NCBI GenBank assembly: GCA_026993785.1
Contig: JALWRZ010000010.1
Location: forward strand, 117,199-181,198
DNA: 64,000 bases
Source of the DNA: DHVE2 group archaeon
GTDB taxonomy: Archaea; Thermoplasmatota; Thermoplasmata; Thermoplasmatales; Aciduliprofundaceae
Reading direction: 5' to 3'
Positions within the stretch are counted from its first letter, which is position 1; each line of letters opens with the position of its first letter. A program made the translations under genes and the position numbers. Positions 8,665-18,140 of this stretch are shown here, piece after piece. The notes under the pieces were generated by a model. That model did not search any database and was not told the DNA's origin. It worked only from the letters and a program-made list of their open reading frames with translations.

Positions 8665-9006
8665 TTACTTGAGCAGCTCTGAAAGCAGGAGTTTGTCCAT
8701 AAGTTTTGCCTTTATCCTAATTTTCTTGGTGATATACGCTGTAAGTGCATCTTCTCTCTTCTCAAGAATATCCTTAAAGGTGCGTGTATCTGTTTCCACC
8801 ACAATATCTCCAGCAACCTCGCCTTCTTCCACGGGAGATAGCCTTGCATTTTCCAATCGCATATGATAGCTGCCATCATCTGTGAATTTTATCACGATAA
8901 CTCTCTTGAGATCCCTTATCTTATCCTTCCTGGGATCTTCTTTCGCGTTAAATTTCTCTACCAGTTGCTGCAATATCTCCTTCACAGGCATCACCTCAGT
9001 ATTCAA
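8665..9006 (-). CDS. SCP2 sterol-binding-domain-like small protein
   Basis: Up to 113 residues resembling the SCP2 lipid-binding fold: a helix (VKEILQQLVEKFN), strands IVIKFTDDGSYHMRL and IVVETDTRTFKDILE, and a closing basic helix. SCP2 domains bind acyl chains or similar ligands in a hydrophobic tunnel; the ligand in archaea is unknown. The start is uncertain: ATG at 9006 overlaps the cobO end by 11 bp, ATG at 8991 or GTG at 8985 would follow GAGGTGATG. It is translationally coupled to cobO. Confidence 0.7.
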   Translation of the reverse strand: MNTEVMPVKEILQQLVEKFNAKEDPRKDKIRDLKRVIVIKFTDDGSYHMRLENARLSPVEEGEVAGDIVVETDTRTFKDILEKREDALTAYITKKIRIKAKLMDKLLLSELLK

Positions 9007-9505
9007 TACCCTCCCGGGCCATAACGCCCTTGGTGTAATAGTGTTTGATTTCCTTCATCTCAGTAACCAGGTCAGCCATATCTATTATCTCTTTCTTTGC
9101 GTATCTTCCTGTGAGAACCAGCTCCGTTTTTTCAGGCAGCTCTCTCATCAACTCTAGTACATCTTCCAGATTTATTAGATTGAAATCCAAGGCAACATTT
9201 ACCTCGTCCAAGATAAGGAGATCATATTCTTCTTTCATCTTCTCTTTTGCAAAACTTAGGGCTCTTTGTGCCCTCTCTATATCCTCCTTCCTCGGGTTTT
9301 TTTTGTTCACAAATCTATCGCTGCCAAAGGGATAAACCTCTATTCCAAGTTTCCGGGCAGATACCTGCTCACCGTATCCCTTATCGGGCTTCATAAATTG
9401 GATTATGCATACCTTTTTTCCTCTCCCCGCAGCACGCATGGCAAGTCCAAAAGCTGCAGTGGTCTTGCCTTTCCCGTTACCGGTGTAAACATGGATATAG
9501 CCCAT
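8996..9505 (-). CDS. cobO: Cob(I)yrinic acid a,c-diamide adenosyltransferase
   Basis: 169 residues, normal length for the CobA/BtuR/CobO family. Walker A is GNGKGKTTAA at residues 9-18, followed by IQFMKPDKGYGEQ and the Walker B-like LLILDEVNVALDF. It attaches the 5'-deoxyadenosyl group of ATP to cobalt of corrinoids, giving adenosylcobalamin. No other corrinoid genes occur in the window, so it may serve salvage. The following SCP2-like gene overlaps its end. Confidence 0.92.
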   Translation of the reverse strand: MGYIHVYTGNGKGKTTAAFGLAMRAAGRGKKVCIIQFMKPDKGYGEQVSARKLGIEVYPFGSDRFVNKKNPRKEDIERAQRALSFAKEKMKEEYDLLILDEVNVALDFNLINLEDVLELMRELPEKTELVLTGRYAKKEIIDMADLVTEMKEIKHYYTKGVMAREGIEY

Positions 9506-9598
9506 GCCACAGGTATATGCTGCCCAATTAAAAATACTTTGGGATTAAAAGTTTAAATACTTTCCCTCCTTTAGTTAAGGAATGGAGGCATGGGAAAA

Positions 9599-10408
9599 AT
9601 GGCAATGAGTATATATGAACCGATACCATTTCTTGGATTTTCAGTGGTCCAGATAATATGGTTCGTCGTAATTCTTATCGCCGGGTTCATCATTGTTAAG
9701 CTACTCATATGGCTACTCAGAAAGAGCCTTGGAAAGACAAAACTACCTGCAATTCTAAGCGAGTTTCTTTTAAGGGTTACAGCAATTCTTCTCTATGTTC
9801 TCGTTTTCCTCTTAGCTCTGACGGCTCTTGGATACGATATGAATGCCATAGTTCTTGGGTTATCTGCGATCATAGGCTTAATGCTGGGCTTCGGATTGCA
9901 GGATACCATCACCAATATGGCCAGTGGTTTCTGGATAGCATTAACTAGACCCTTTGATAAGGAGCATGTGGTATCTCTTCAAGGATTTACAGGAAGCGTT
10001 AAGAGCATAGGCATCATGTCCACCACACTTGTTACCCCGGATAACACGGTAATATCTATCCCCAATCGCATTGTATGGGGCAGTCCCATGGTAAACTACA
10101 CCAAGATGAATATAAGGCGTGTGGATGTCAATGTAGGCGTGGCTTACGGCACTAATCTCGATAAGGCAGTAAAAATAGCCATGGAACTGATGAAGAAACA
10201 TAAGCTTGTTCTGGAGAATCCAGAACCCTCAGTTGCCATCACGGAACTTGCGGATTCTTCAATAAACCTGCAGCTGAGAGCATGGGCAAAGACCTCTGAT
10301 TACTGGACTGTGAAGGGAGAGCTTACCAAGGGAATATATGAAGCCTATGGAAAGAAGGGCATAGAGATTCCGTTCCCGCAGATGGATGTGCATCTGAAAA
10401 AAGAATAA
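9599..10408 (+). CDS. MscS-family mechanosensitive channel
   Basis: About 269 residues from the ATG at 9599. GGAGG at 9584-9588 is 10 bases upstream of it but only 1 base from the ATG at 9590, so the later start (MAMSIYEP) is preferred. Three membrane helices fill residues ~20-110; the last is the glycine/alanine-rich pore helix (LGLSAIIGLMLGFGLQDTI). Then comes the MscS beta domain with PFDKEHVVSLQGFTGSV and the SIPNRIV motif, and a C-terminal alpha/beta domain. It would open under membrane tension and release solutes. A TATA-like GTTTAAATAC lies at 9551-9560. Confidence 0.9.
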   Translation: MAMSIYEPIPFLGFSVVQIIWFVVILIAGFIIVKLLIWLLRKSLGKTKLPAILSEFLLRVTAILLYVLVFLLALTALGYDMNAIVLGLSAIIGLMLGFGLQDTITNMASGFWIALTRPFDKEHVVSLQGFTGSVKSIGIMSTTLVTPDNTVISIPNRIVWGSPMVNYTKMNIRRVDVNVGVAYGTNLDKAVKIAMELMKKHKLVLENPEPSVAITELADSSINLQLRAWAKTSDYWTVKGELTKGIYEAYGKKGIEIPFPQMDVHLKKE

Positions 10409-10438
10409 TTTTACCCTTTCCATATATTTTTTTATCCT

Positions 10439-11530
10439 ATGCGGCATTTCTCTACTATGGAATTCCTTTCAACCACCGTTCATGGTTTTGAGGACTTAGC
10501 AGCAAAAGAAATACAAAATTTGGGTGGTAAGATTGAACGTGTTTTTCCCGGTAAAATAATCTTCAGCGGGGATGAAGAATTGATTTATCTTCTCAACTTC
10601 CGCGGAAAAACCATTTTTCGTGTGGTAATCCTATTAGGAATGGATGAGGTGGAAGGCCTAGAAGATATAAGAAAAATCGTGCGTGCGGGAGATTTCCAAA
10701 TCCATGGTACATTCGGTGTGGAATCCAAGAGAAAAGGGCAGCACAATTTCACGAGTATGGATATAAGCGCAGTCGTGGGTGAGGAAATCCTCAGAAAATC
10801 ACCGGAGGCGAAGGTCTATCTGGATGCTCCCAAAACCAAGATTCTCTGCTGGCTTGATGAAAATAGATTCTTTTACGGTGTAGATACTACAGGTGAGAGC
10901 TTGCATCGTCGTGGATATCGTGTATATCATCATCCTGCGCCCATCAATCCTGCTTTAGCGGCAAGTCTTGTGAAGTGGTCCTCATGGAAGGGAGAAAGAC
11001 TTGTTGATCCTTTCTGTGGCTCTGGAACCATTTTGATAGAAGCTGCGCATCTTATAAACCGGGTTCCAAATAAGTTTAGGGACTTCAAGTTCAAAGATCT
11101 GTGGTTTTACGATGAAAAAATGTGGGAAGAGATAAGAAAAAGCACTCTTGCGGAAGCAAAGGATAGAAAATTGGATCTCATAGGTGTTGAAAGATTCCAA
11201 AAGCATGTGAAAGGATGCAAGCTAAATGCGGAGAAAGCAGGAGTAAGCTTGATATGTCTGCAAGGACTCGCAGAAAAATTGCATATGTATATTGATAACG
11301 CTCCGCATGTAATAACGAACCCTCCTTTCGGGCTTCGCATAGGTTCTAAGAAAAAGATTTTTAAGCTTTATGAGGATTTTTCTCTGGAAATGGAAGAGCA
11401 TTTCTCGGGTACCCAGATCACCATAATCACGCCCTATACCAAATTTGAACACTATTTCAAAGTTTTGGAAAAAAGAGATATCCTTTACGGAAAATTGCGC
11501 ACGAAGGCGTACAAAATGAAAGTGGAATAA
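10439..11530 (+). CDS. THUMP-domain RNA methyltransferase (Trm14/TrmN-like)
   Basis: 363 residues. A THUMP RNA-binding domain occupies roughly residues 40-150. A Rossmann methyltransferase follows with the SAM motif VDPFCGSGTILIEAA and the catalytic NPPFG motif (TNPPFGLRIG) that marks guanine-N2 methyltransferases. Archaeal Trm14 makes m2G at tRNA position 6; assignment to that site is inference from family. The first ATG (10439) has no Shine-Dalgarno and follows an AT-rich stretch, consistent with a leaderless message; ATG at 10457 (MEFLSTTVHG) is an alternative and better matches the domain start. Confidence 0.82.
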   Translation: MRHFSTMEFLSTTVHGFEDLAAKEIQNLGGKIERVFPGKIIFSGDEELIYLLNFRGKTIFRVVILLGMDEVEGLEDIRKIVRAGDFQIHGTFGVESKRKGQHNFTSMDISAVVGEEILRKSPEAKVYLDAPKTKILCWLDENRFFYGVDTTGESLHRRGYRVYHHPAPINPALAASLVKWSSWKGERLVDPFCGSGTILIEAAHLINRVPNKFRDFKFKDLWFYDEKMWEEIRKSTLAEAKDRKLDLIGVERFQKHVKGCKLNAEKAGVSLICLQGLAEKLHMYIDNAPHVITNPPFGLRIGSKKKIFKLYEDFSLEMEEHFSGTQITIITPYTKFEHYFKVLEKRDILYGKLRTKAYKMKVE

Positions 11531-11546
11531 TAAAAAAATAGAAGGG

Positions 11547-12875
11547 TTAGAGAAGCCCCTTTTTCTTGAGGAAATCCTCGAGAACATCTTTAAGTGTAGG
11601 CTTGCCTATTTCGTCTAGCTCATAGCGAACACGCACGATTGGTTTGTTCACTTTCACCACGCGATTCAGATCTATCGGTGTTCCGCTCACCACCAAATCG
11701 CAGGGTGTGTTGTTAATGGTTGCCTCAAGATCCTTTATTTGCTGCTTTCCGTAGCCCATGGCAGGAAGGTAGTTGTGTATATGCGGGTATTTCTTGTAGG
11801 TATCCACAATGCTACCCACGGCGTAATCTCTTGCATCCACAAGCTCGGCTGCTCCATACTTCATGGCCGCTATCACCGCAGCTCCATAAGTCATCTCACC
11901 ATGGGTTAGGGTAGGTCCGTCCTCTATGGCAAGAACTCTCTTACCTCTTATTCTCTCAGGATGATCCACAAAGAGAGGCGAGGCAGCATCTATAACCACC
12001 GCATCAGGGTTTATCTCCATTATATGCTTTCTCACTAAATCTATATTAGCTTTGTCCGCTGTCTCCTCCTTATTTATTATCACCACATGCGCCATTCTTA
12101 GATTTGTCTCTCCCGGGTGATATTTTATCTCATGGCCAGGACGGTGGGGATCCACCACAACTATGTGCAAATCAGGTTTGTAGAATGGAATATCATTGTT
12201 GCCGCCATCCCATATAATTATATCTGCTTCTTGCTCCGCCTGCTTCAATATCTCTCCGTAATCCACACCAGCATAGACGACTCCACCCATATCTATGTAG
12301 GGCTCATACTCCTCTCGCTCCTCTATGGTGCAATCGTAGCGATCTAAATCTTCATAGCTGGCAAATCTCTGTGCCTTCTGCTTTACAAGGTCACCGTAGG
12401 GCATTGGGTGTCGAATTGAAACCACCTTAAAGCCCATATCTCTCAGGATTCTGAAGACCTTTCTTGATGTCTGGCTTTTACCGCATCCAGTTCGCACAGC
12501 GGTAACCGCTATCACAGGCTTCTTGCTTTTAAGCATGGTGGTTTTTGGGCCCATCAGCTTAAAATCGGCACCACTGGCATTGGCTATGGATGCCTTGTGC
12601 ATTACATACTCATGGCTTACATCACTGTAGGCAAATACTACCTCGTCCACATCATATTTCTTTATGAGCTCAGGAAGCTCCTCCTCTGGATAGATGGGTA
12701 TACCCTCTGGATATAGTTTGCCCGCAAGCTCCGGGGGGTATCGACGATTCTCTATATTGGGTATCTGCGTAGCCGTAAATGCCACGACTTCATAATTCTC
12801 GTTGTCTCTGAAATAAGTGTTGAAGTTGTGAAAATCTCTTCCTGCTGCACCCATTATAATTACTTTCTTCTTCAT
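11547..12875 (-). CDS. COG2403 P-loop protein, cyclic 2,3-diphosphoglycerate synthetase-like
   Basis: 442 residues from the ATG at 12875, which has GAGGTG six bases upstream; the GTG at 12884 overlaps that site and is less likely. An N-terminal Rossmann-like part (VIIMGAAGRDFHNF) precedes a P-loop, VRTGCGKSQTS, then WDGGNNDIPF and IVVDPHRPGHE. This matches the COG2403 family, which includes or is close to cyclic 2,3-diphosphoglycerate synthetase, the enzyme for a thermoprotective solute in methanogens. Function in this organism is not established. An ATTAATATAAA promoter element lies near 12905-12920. Confidence 0.75.
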   Translation of the reverse strand: MKKKVIIMGAAGRDFHNFNTYFRDNENYEVVAFTATQIPNIENRRYPPELAGKLYPEGIPIYPEEELPELIKKYDVDEVVFAYSDVSHEYVMHKASIANASGADFKLMGPKTTMLKSKKPVIAVTAVRTGCGKSQTSRKVFRILRDMGFKVVSIRHPMPYGDLVKQKAQRFASYEDLDRYDCTIEEREEYEPYIDMGGVVYAGVDYGEILKQAEQEADIIIWDGGNNDIPFYKPDLHIVVVDPHRPGHEIKYHPGETNLRMAHVVIINKEETADKANIDLVRKHIMEINPDAVVIDAASPLFVDHPERIRGKRVLAIEDGPTLTHGEMTYGAAVIAAMKYGAAELVDARDYAVGSIVDTYKKYPHIHNYLPAMGYGKQQIKDLEATINNTPCDLVVSGTPIDLNRVVKVNKPIVRVRYELDEIGKPTLKDVLEDFLKKKGLL

Positions 12876-12993
12876 AGTCTTCACCTCATGCCCCCATGCA
12901 CAGGATTTATATTAATATTCGGTTCTATTGATTTTTCCCACATGCCATAAGGAACAAAAATTTTATAAGAGCATCTTCCTACTGCTCTCTAGC

Positions 12994-13251
12994 ATGATTT
13001 CCATTGAGGATAGGATAAGAAAGTTAAACGAAACAGTTGGACGGATGGATGATAAACTGTTTCAAATTGAGAGCGTTCATGAGAATTTTTTTGGTGAGTA
13101 TGTGGTATCTCTGCGTGTAACCCGTATGCTCAAAGCATCGTATCTCATTCTCAAAAAAATTGCCGAGCTCACCGGTGCCAAGGACATACTCATAGAAAAA
13201 ACGGAAGGAGATAATCTCGTGGAGATAAAGCTCCTCATACCAAAGAAATAG
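12994..13251 (+). CDS. Small conserved-looking protein, unknown function
   Basis: 85 residues starting MISIEDRIRKLNETVGRMD. I recognise no family. The N-terminal third is a charged amphipathic helix, likely coiled coil; the rest alternates short strands and helices and ends KLLIPKK. The open frame reaches back to 12928 but TTTTATAAG at 12960-12968 sits 26-34 bases before 12994, so the message is probably leaderless from 12994. It ends in TAG, one base before the end of the convergent livF. Confidence 0.65.
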   Translation: MISIEDRIRKLNETVGRMDDKLFQIESVHENFFGEYVVSLRVTRMLKASYLILKKIAELTGAKDILIEKTEGDNLVEIKLLIPKK

Positions 13252-13252
13252 G

Positions 13253-13963
13253 CTAGGCACCAAGATATAGTCTCTTTATGGCGGGATCCTTAGCTGCTGT
13301 TTCGGCATCCGCCGCATATACTATCTCCCCTTGATCCAGGACATAGCATTTGTCAGCAACTTCCAAAGCTTTTTTCGCGTTCTGCTCTACCAGTAAGATG
13401 GTTATACCCTCGCTTTTCAGCTTCTCAATGGTTTTATACACATCCTCAATTATTATGGGGGCGAGACCGAAGGAAGGTTCGTCCATCATAAGAAGCTTGG
13501 CGTTTAGCATGAGTCCACGTCCTATGGCCAGCATCTCTCCCTCTCCACCACTTAGTGTCTTGGCAAGCTGCTTTTGTCTCTCCTTTAAGCGAGGAAAGAG
13601 CCTGAAAACCCGCTCCATGTTCTTCTTCACAATCTCTTTATCCTTTATTGTGTAGGCACCCATAAGTAGATTTTCATACACGGTTAAATAGGGAAATAAC
13701 CTACGCCCTTCTGGGACATAGCCTATACCTTTGTAGGCCCTTTCCCACGGAGGTTTTGGTGTAATATCCTCTTCCTGAAAACTTATCTTGCCAGTGGCAA
13801 GCTCAACTAAGCCCATTATGCTTTTCAGAAGCGTGGTTTTTCCCGCACCATTTCTCCCGATAACTGCAACTACCTCTCCCTGGTTCACCTCCAGGGATAC
13901 ATTGTGCAGTGCCCGAATTTTTCCGTAGTATACCGTTACCTTTTCAACTTTCAACAGAGGCAT
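13253..13963 (-). CDS. livF: Branched-chain amino acid ABC transporter ATPase LivF
   Basis: About 236-residue ABC ATPase beginning MPLLKVEKVTVYYGKIRALH. It has Walker A GRNGAGKTT, the Q-loop region, signature LSGGEGEMLAIGRG (usual LSGGQQQ), Walker B LLMMDEPSFGL and H-loop-like LLVEQN. YVPEGRRLFPYLTV and the EQNAKKAL tail are typical of LivF. The ATG at 13963 follows GGTGGTGA; GTG codons upstream are less likely. It overlaps livG by 20 bp and is the last gene of the liv operon. It energises uptake of leucine, isoleucine, valine or similar substrates. Confidence 0.93.
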   Translation of the reverse strand: MPLLKVEKVTVYYGKIRALHNVSLEVNQGEVVAVIGRNGAGKTTLLKSIMGLVELATGKISFQEEDITPKPPWERAYKGIGYVPEGRRLFPYLTVYENLLMGAYTIKDKEIVKKNMERVFRLFPRLKERQKQLAKTLSGGEGEMLAIGRGLMLNAKLLMMDEPSFGLAPIIIEDVYKTIEKLKSEGITILLVEQNAKKALEVADKCYVLDQGEIVYAADAETAAKDPAIKRLYLGA

Positions 13964-14696
13964 ATTCACCACCAAGATACGCTTCTATAACCTTCTTGTT
14001 CTTAATTACCTCTTCAGGCGAACCCTCTGCAATAATCTTGCCGTAGCTGAGAACATACATTCTATCGGTTAAATCCACAGCGAAGGGGACATTATGCTCC
14101 ACGAGCATTATGGTTACACCTCTTTCTCTTACTCTCTTTATAAGCTCCTTTATTTCCTCACTTTCCTCGTAGCTCATACCGGCGGTGGGCTCATCCAGAA
14201 GAAGAAGCTTTGGTTCCACAGCAAGGGCCTTGGCAATCTCTATTCTCTTCTGCAAACCCAAAGGCAGAAGACCGCTTACTGTATCTCTATGCCCTTCCAG
14301 ACCAACGAGTTTTATAATCTTCTCCGCTTTTTTTACATATTCTTCTTCGTTCCATCTCTTGAAGAAATGTAGACCAAAATAGTTTTGATAACCAACTGCC
14401 GTTAAAATGTTTTCGAATACTGTGAGATTTTTAAGCGGCTTAACTATCTGGAATGTTCTCGCTATTCCCAGCTTAACTATCTTGGCGGGAGGGAGTCTCT
14501 GTATCTCCATGCCCTGGAATATTATCCTGCCTGAAGTGGGCTTAAGGAATCCAGTGATTATGTTGAAAAGGGTTGTTTTTCCAGCACCATTGGGACCAAT
14601 CACTCCAAGAATCTCTCCTTTTTTAACTTCCATATTAACATTGGAAAGCGCCTGGAGACCGCCGAATCTTTTGTTCAAATTAACTATCTTCAGCAT
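13944..14696 (-). CDS. livG: Branched-chain amino acid ABC transporter ATPase LivG
   Basis: 250-residue ABC ATPase with Walker A GPNGAGKTTLFN, Walker B LLLLDEPTAGM and IMLVEHNVPFAV. The RTFQIVKPLKNLTVFEN Q-loop is typical of LivG. The ABC signature reads LLPLGLQKRIEIAKAL; the usual LS.GQ is replaced, with G and Q kept, which is common in LivG. A strong Shine-Dalgarno (GAGGAGGAT) precedes the ATG, and the start overlaps the livM end by 17 bp. It pairs with LivF to drive the LivHM permease. Confidence 0.93.
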   Translation of the reverse strand: MLKIVNLNKRFGGLQALSNVNMEVKKGEILGVIGPNGAGKTTLFNIITGFLKPTSGRIIFQGMEIQRLPPAKIVKLGIARTFQIVKPLKNLTVFENILTAVGYQNYFGLHFFKRWNEEEYVKKAEKIIKLVGLEGHRDTVSGLLPLGLQKRIEIAKALAVEPKLLLLDEPTAGMSYEESEEIKELIKRVRERGVTIMLVEHNVPFAVDLTDRMYVLSYGKIIAEGSPEEVIKNKKVIEAYLGGEYASVES

Positions 14697-15606
14697 TTTG
14701 ATCCTCCTCTTTCCTTGTGGATTCCTCTCCTTTGAAGAAAGCTCTTATCTTTCTATCCAGATAGCTGCCACGACCTATGATTCCCTGAGGCATATATTTA
14801 AGCAGCACAATGAGGAAAATAGCGTAAGTGATCAATCTATACTCTGCCAAGGGTCTGAAAATTTCAGGAAGTAAAATAACTATGCTTGCACCGATTATGG
14901 GGCCATACATGGATTCTAAACCACCTAAAATGCACATGGTCAAAAGCATAATGGAGACTGAAAAACCAAAATCACTCCACACAATATATGTTTTGAAATG
15001 GGCAAGGAGGGAGCCAGCTACACCTGCAAAGAACGCTCCAAATGAAAAAGCTATTATTTTATATTTCTTTACATCTATTCCCATACTTTCCGCTGCATCT
15101 TCATCTTCTTTTATTGCCCTTAGTGCCATACCTAGCCAAGAGTTTTCCATCCAGTAATTAAAAAACATTGCTATTGCTAGGACAATAAAAACAAGAATCA
15201 TATAATAGCTGCTTTTTAAAGTAATACCAAACAATGTTGGACGAGGGATGTTTATTATCCCAAAAGAACCTCCAAATACATCATAATAAAGAAAAATCGC
15301 CACCACTATAAAATTAAATCCTATGGTGGTTATTGCCAAGAAGTCTTGTTTCAATCTTATGCTTACAATTCCAATAAGAATACCTATAAGAAAAGCCATT
15401 ATCCCCGCAAGTGGCAGTGCTATCCAAAAAGATATATGATAGGAGGTAGTCAATATTGCAGAGGTAAATGCACCTATACCTACAAACGCAGCCTGTCCTA
15501 AATTAACTTGTCCTGCATAACCCATGGTTATATTGAGACCCAACGTTGCTAGGGCATATATTCCAATGAGGGTAAGGATTGTTATTAGATAGAGTACACT
15601 TATCAT
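14680..15606 (-). CDS. livM: Branched-chain amino acid ABC transporter permease LivM
   Basis: 308 residues with about eight to nine membrane helices. The family motif GYAGQVNLGQAAFVGIGAF lies near residues 29-47. The cytoplasmic coupling loop with LGMALRAIKEDEDAAESMGI is the usual EAA-like site. AGGTGATG stands before the ATG. It forms the membrane channel with LivH, encoded 11 bp upstream. Base composition is slightly richer in A/T than flanking housekeeping genes, which is common for permeases. Confidence 0.93.
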   Translation of the reverse strand: MISVLYLITILTLIGIYALATLGLNITMGYAGQVNLGQAAFVGIGAFTSAILTTSYHISFWIALPLAGIMAFLIGILIGIVSIRLKQDFLAITTIGFNFIVVAIFLYYDVFGGSFGIINIPRPTLFGITLKSSYYMILVFIVLAIAMFFNYWMENSWLGMALRAIKEDEDAAESMGIDVKKYKIIAFSFGAFFAGVAGSLLAHFKTYIVWSDFGFSVSIMLLTMCILGGLESMYGPIIGASIVILLPEIFRPLAEYRLITYAIFLIVLLKYMPQGIIGRGSYLDRKIRAFFKGEESTRKEEDQNAEDS

Positions 15607-15617
15607 TTCCCATCACC

Positions 15618-16487
15618 TCATTCTGATCTACCGAATAGGCCCTGCGGTCTAAGGATTAGAATTATTATCATTATCAGGAATGCAAATGCATCTCTAGGCA
15701 GTATATTTCCAAAGTATGCTATTAGATAAGACTCGCTTATGCCCAAGATAAGCCCTCCTACAATTGCACCTATAATGCTGCCAAAGCCTCCCAGTACTAT
15801 GACCACCAGGCCTTTATAGGCCACCACATCACCCATATGAGGCCATATAATTGTATAATACATTCCAACAAGCACACCGCTTAATCCTGCAAGAGCAGAT
15901 CCCACTAAGAAATTTATATCAATCAACCGATTTACGTTTACTCCCATAGATTTAGCAGTTTCGATATCCTGAATTAATGCGCGAGACGCAAGTCCCATAC
16001 GGGTTTTTGTAGCCCAGAGCCATACACCGATAGATGCAGAGTAAACTACTGCCAAGAAAAATATCTGCATTGAATTTATTACCACGCCTCCTATGGTCCA
16101 GCTATAAATGGGCCAATGTATGGTAAATCCTTTAGGATGATATCCAAAAGTTTTAGCAGCAAGCTCACTTAGAAGTGTAAAAAGAGCTATGCTAATAATT
16201 AGAGTTATATGTGGCGGGCTATCTAAGGCAGGTATATAAAACACTCTTTCTATAGCCACACCTATAAGGGCTGCTCCTAAGGCACCAAATATCAGAGATA
16301 GAATAACACTCCCTGTATAAACATAGGCGATATAACCTATGTAGGCACCCCAAAGGTATACCCCTGCATGGGCGATATGCAGTATTTTTAATATGCCGTA
16401 TGTTATGGTAAGTCCTAAAGCTATGGCAACATAAACAGCACTAAGCGTTATTCCGTTAAGGAGTTCTTGGATGATACTGGAGTACAT
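15618..16487 (-). CDS. livH: Branched-chain amino acid ABC transporter permease LivH
   Basis: 289 residues, about eight membrane helices. It begins with the LivH opening IIQELLNGITLSAVYVAIALGLT and carries the coupling loop MGLASRALIQDIETAKSMGV and the late GGFGSIIGAIVGGLILG motif. A GGTGATG Shine-Dalgarno precedes the start. It lies 29 bp after livK and forms the translocation path together with LivM. Confidence 0.93.
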   Translation of the reverse strand: MYSSIIQELLNGITLSAVYVAIALGLTITYGILKILHIAHAGVYLWGAYIGYIAYVYTGSVILSLIFGALGAALIGVAIERVFYIPALDSPPHITLIISIALFTLLSELAAKTFGYHPKGFTIHWPIYSWTIGGVVINSMQIFFLAVVYSASIGVWLWATKTRMGLASRALIQDIETAKSMGVNVNRLIDINFLVGSALAGLSGVLVGMYYTIIWPHMGDVVAYKGLVVIVLGGFGSIIGAIVGGLILGISESYLIAYFGNILPRDAFAFLIMIIILILRPQGLFGRSE

Positions 16488-16516
16488 ATCAGCATCACCA
16501 AAAAAATTAAAAAGAG

Positions 16517-17707
16517 TTAGAAGGGCGGGGTAATAATTTCAGGATCGGTGATCTCTGCATAGAAGTGGAATTCTTTGTTTTTCACTATTTGCAAGGTGAT
16601 GTATTTCTCTGCATTTCCTCCATTCGTGAATTTGAGTATCATCCCTGTGGCACCTTCTATGTTGGTAAGAGATCTGATCGCATTGGCAATATCCTTGGGA
16701 TTAGTACTTCCTGCCTTTTCTATTGCTTTGGCAAGCACAAGAACTGCATCATATGCAGATGCTGCAACCATATCTGCGGGCATACCAGCTACCTTCTGAT
16801 ATTCCTTTAGGAAGTCCTGTACAAAGTCCTTCTTGCTATCCCTATTTAGATCAGTGACTATTACAACACCATTAGCGTAGTCTCCTGCAATTTCCATAAG
16901 TTTAGGTGAATCAAAGCCTTCGCATCCAAGAATAGGTATGTTCATTCCAAGATCTCTTGCCTGTTTTATGGCTACTGCATGGTTGTAATATCCAAATATC
17001 ATAAGAAGATCTGGATTTTGTGCCTTGGCTTCAGTTAGCCAGGATGTGAAATCTGTGGTGGGATAACTGAATTTAGCAGAATATACTACACTTGCACCCA
17101 TTTTTTCTGCCTGTGCCTTTGCATTCTCAAAAAGAGAGACCCCGAAGGGATTATCTATGTATAGTATAGCTATTCTGCTGGCATTAAAGTATTTCACCGC
17201 TGCGTAGCCAGCTGCTTTTCCTTCGGTAACACCCATCATACCTACCCTGAATACGTAGGGTTTATCCTTAGTTATATCTGGATTTACTGCATACGCATCC
17301 ACTAAAGGTACTCCCTCTTCATTGTATATGGATGAGGCTGCTAATGTGGTCCCGCTATAAGAGCCACTTATTGCAGCTACTACTTGGTCTTCTTCTATAA
17401 GCTTATGTGCTATGGCAATTGCCTGGTCCGCGCTTAGTTGGTCATCATAATACACTAATTTCAGCTGCCTTCCAAGAACCCCTCCATGACTGTTTATATA
17501 ATCAACTGCTATCTGAGCCCCATGTAATGCCGAGTTTCCATCGGCAGCCGCTTCCCCGGTTAATGGAGCAAAAAACCCTATTTTGATGGGTCCCTTCTCT
17601 TTTTCAGAAGGTTGGCTGTAATAATATGCCAGTACACCGGCAATAATTGCAATCACTACAACAATCACTATCACTGCAGTTACAACTTTTTTTGTTTTTC
17701 CATCCAT
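16517..17707 (-). CDS. livK: Periplasmic-type amino-acid-binding protein LivK-like, membrane anchored
   Basis: About 396 residues from the ATG at 17707, which has GAGGTGAA upstream. The N-terminus (VTAVIVIVVVIAIIAGVLAYYY) is a signal-anchor helix without a lipobox cysteine, so the protein is probably tethered outside the membrane by an uncleaved helix. The mature part is a type I periplasmic-binding fold: IKIGFFAPLTGEAAADG, YDDQLSADQAI and AAISGSYSG. First gene of the liv operon. It should capture branched-chain or related amino acids for LivHMGF. A TATA-like TTTTTATATT at 17756-17766 marks the operon promoter. Confidence 0.9.
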   Translation of the reverse strand: MDGKTKKVVTAVIVIVVVIAIIAGVLAYYYSQPSEKEKGPIKIGFFAPLTGEAAADGNSALHGAQIAVDYINSHGGVLGRQLKLVYYDDQLSADQAIAIAHKLIEEDQVVAAISGSYSGTTLAASSIYNEEGVPLVDAYAVNPDITKDKPYVFRVGMMGVTEGKAAGYAAVKYFNASRIAILYIDNPFGVSLFENAKAQAEKMGASVVYSAKFSYPTTDFTSWLTEAKAQNPDLLMIFGYYNHAVAIKQARDLGMNIPILGCEGFDSPKLMEIAGDYANGVVIVTDLNRDSKKDFVQDFLKEYQKVAGMPADMVAASAYDAVLVLAKAIEKAGSTNPKDIANAIRSLTNIEGATGMILKFTNGGNAEKYITLQIVKNKEFHFYAEITDPEIITPPF

Positions 17708-17938
17708 GTTTTCACCTCTACCTGTCTTGTGTTGGCATAGCAAGTAGAAAATCAAAATATAAAAATTTTTTCGTTATTGAACTCAAAATCTTCCAATCAT
17801 CATCAACTTTTATTTAAATATTATAATAAAAAAAATACACCTTAATATTCTCAAAAGAAAAATTCATTTAGTCGACACCTGTGAGCCTGTTCTCCAGATA
17901 CTTTTATTATCGTAAATAGCTCATCTTTAGCTTGGTAA

Positions 17939-18010
17939 AGGGCAGGTCGGGATTCGAACCCGAGTAAACGGGATCTGCAGTCCCGCGCATAACCGCTCTG
18001 CCACCTGCCC
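17939..18010 (-). tRNA. tRNA-Cys (GCA)
   Basis: The minus strand folds as a full cloverleaf. The acceptor stem is GGGCAGG/CCTGCCC, the D arm GCAGAGCGGTTATGC, the anticodon stem CGGGA/TCCCG around CTGCAGA with anticodon GCA, and the T arm CGGGTTCGAATCCCG. Position 73 is U, as expected for cysteine. No CCA is encoded and no intron is present. Confidence 0.95.
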
Positions 18011-18140
18011 GCATTTCCCAGATTGCCTACGGGTTTATTAGATTTTCCCATAAGGCCCTGCTAAGAAGGATAGATGGAAAAGGTTACTTCAGGATTCGTA
18101 TTTTTAACTGTGAAGTGTAAAACCCAAAATCTAAAATATG

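Noticed and set aside
17755..17830. GATGATGA-like sequence upstream of livK on the minus strand as a second C/D sRNA
   Set aside because: There is no box D (CTGA) at the right distance and no second box pair.
17851..18051. 66-codon minus-strand ORF
   Set aside because: It lies over the tRNA-Cys gene; the tRNA fold explains the sequence.
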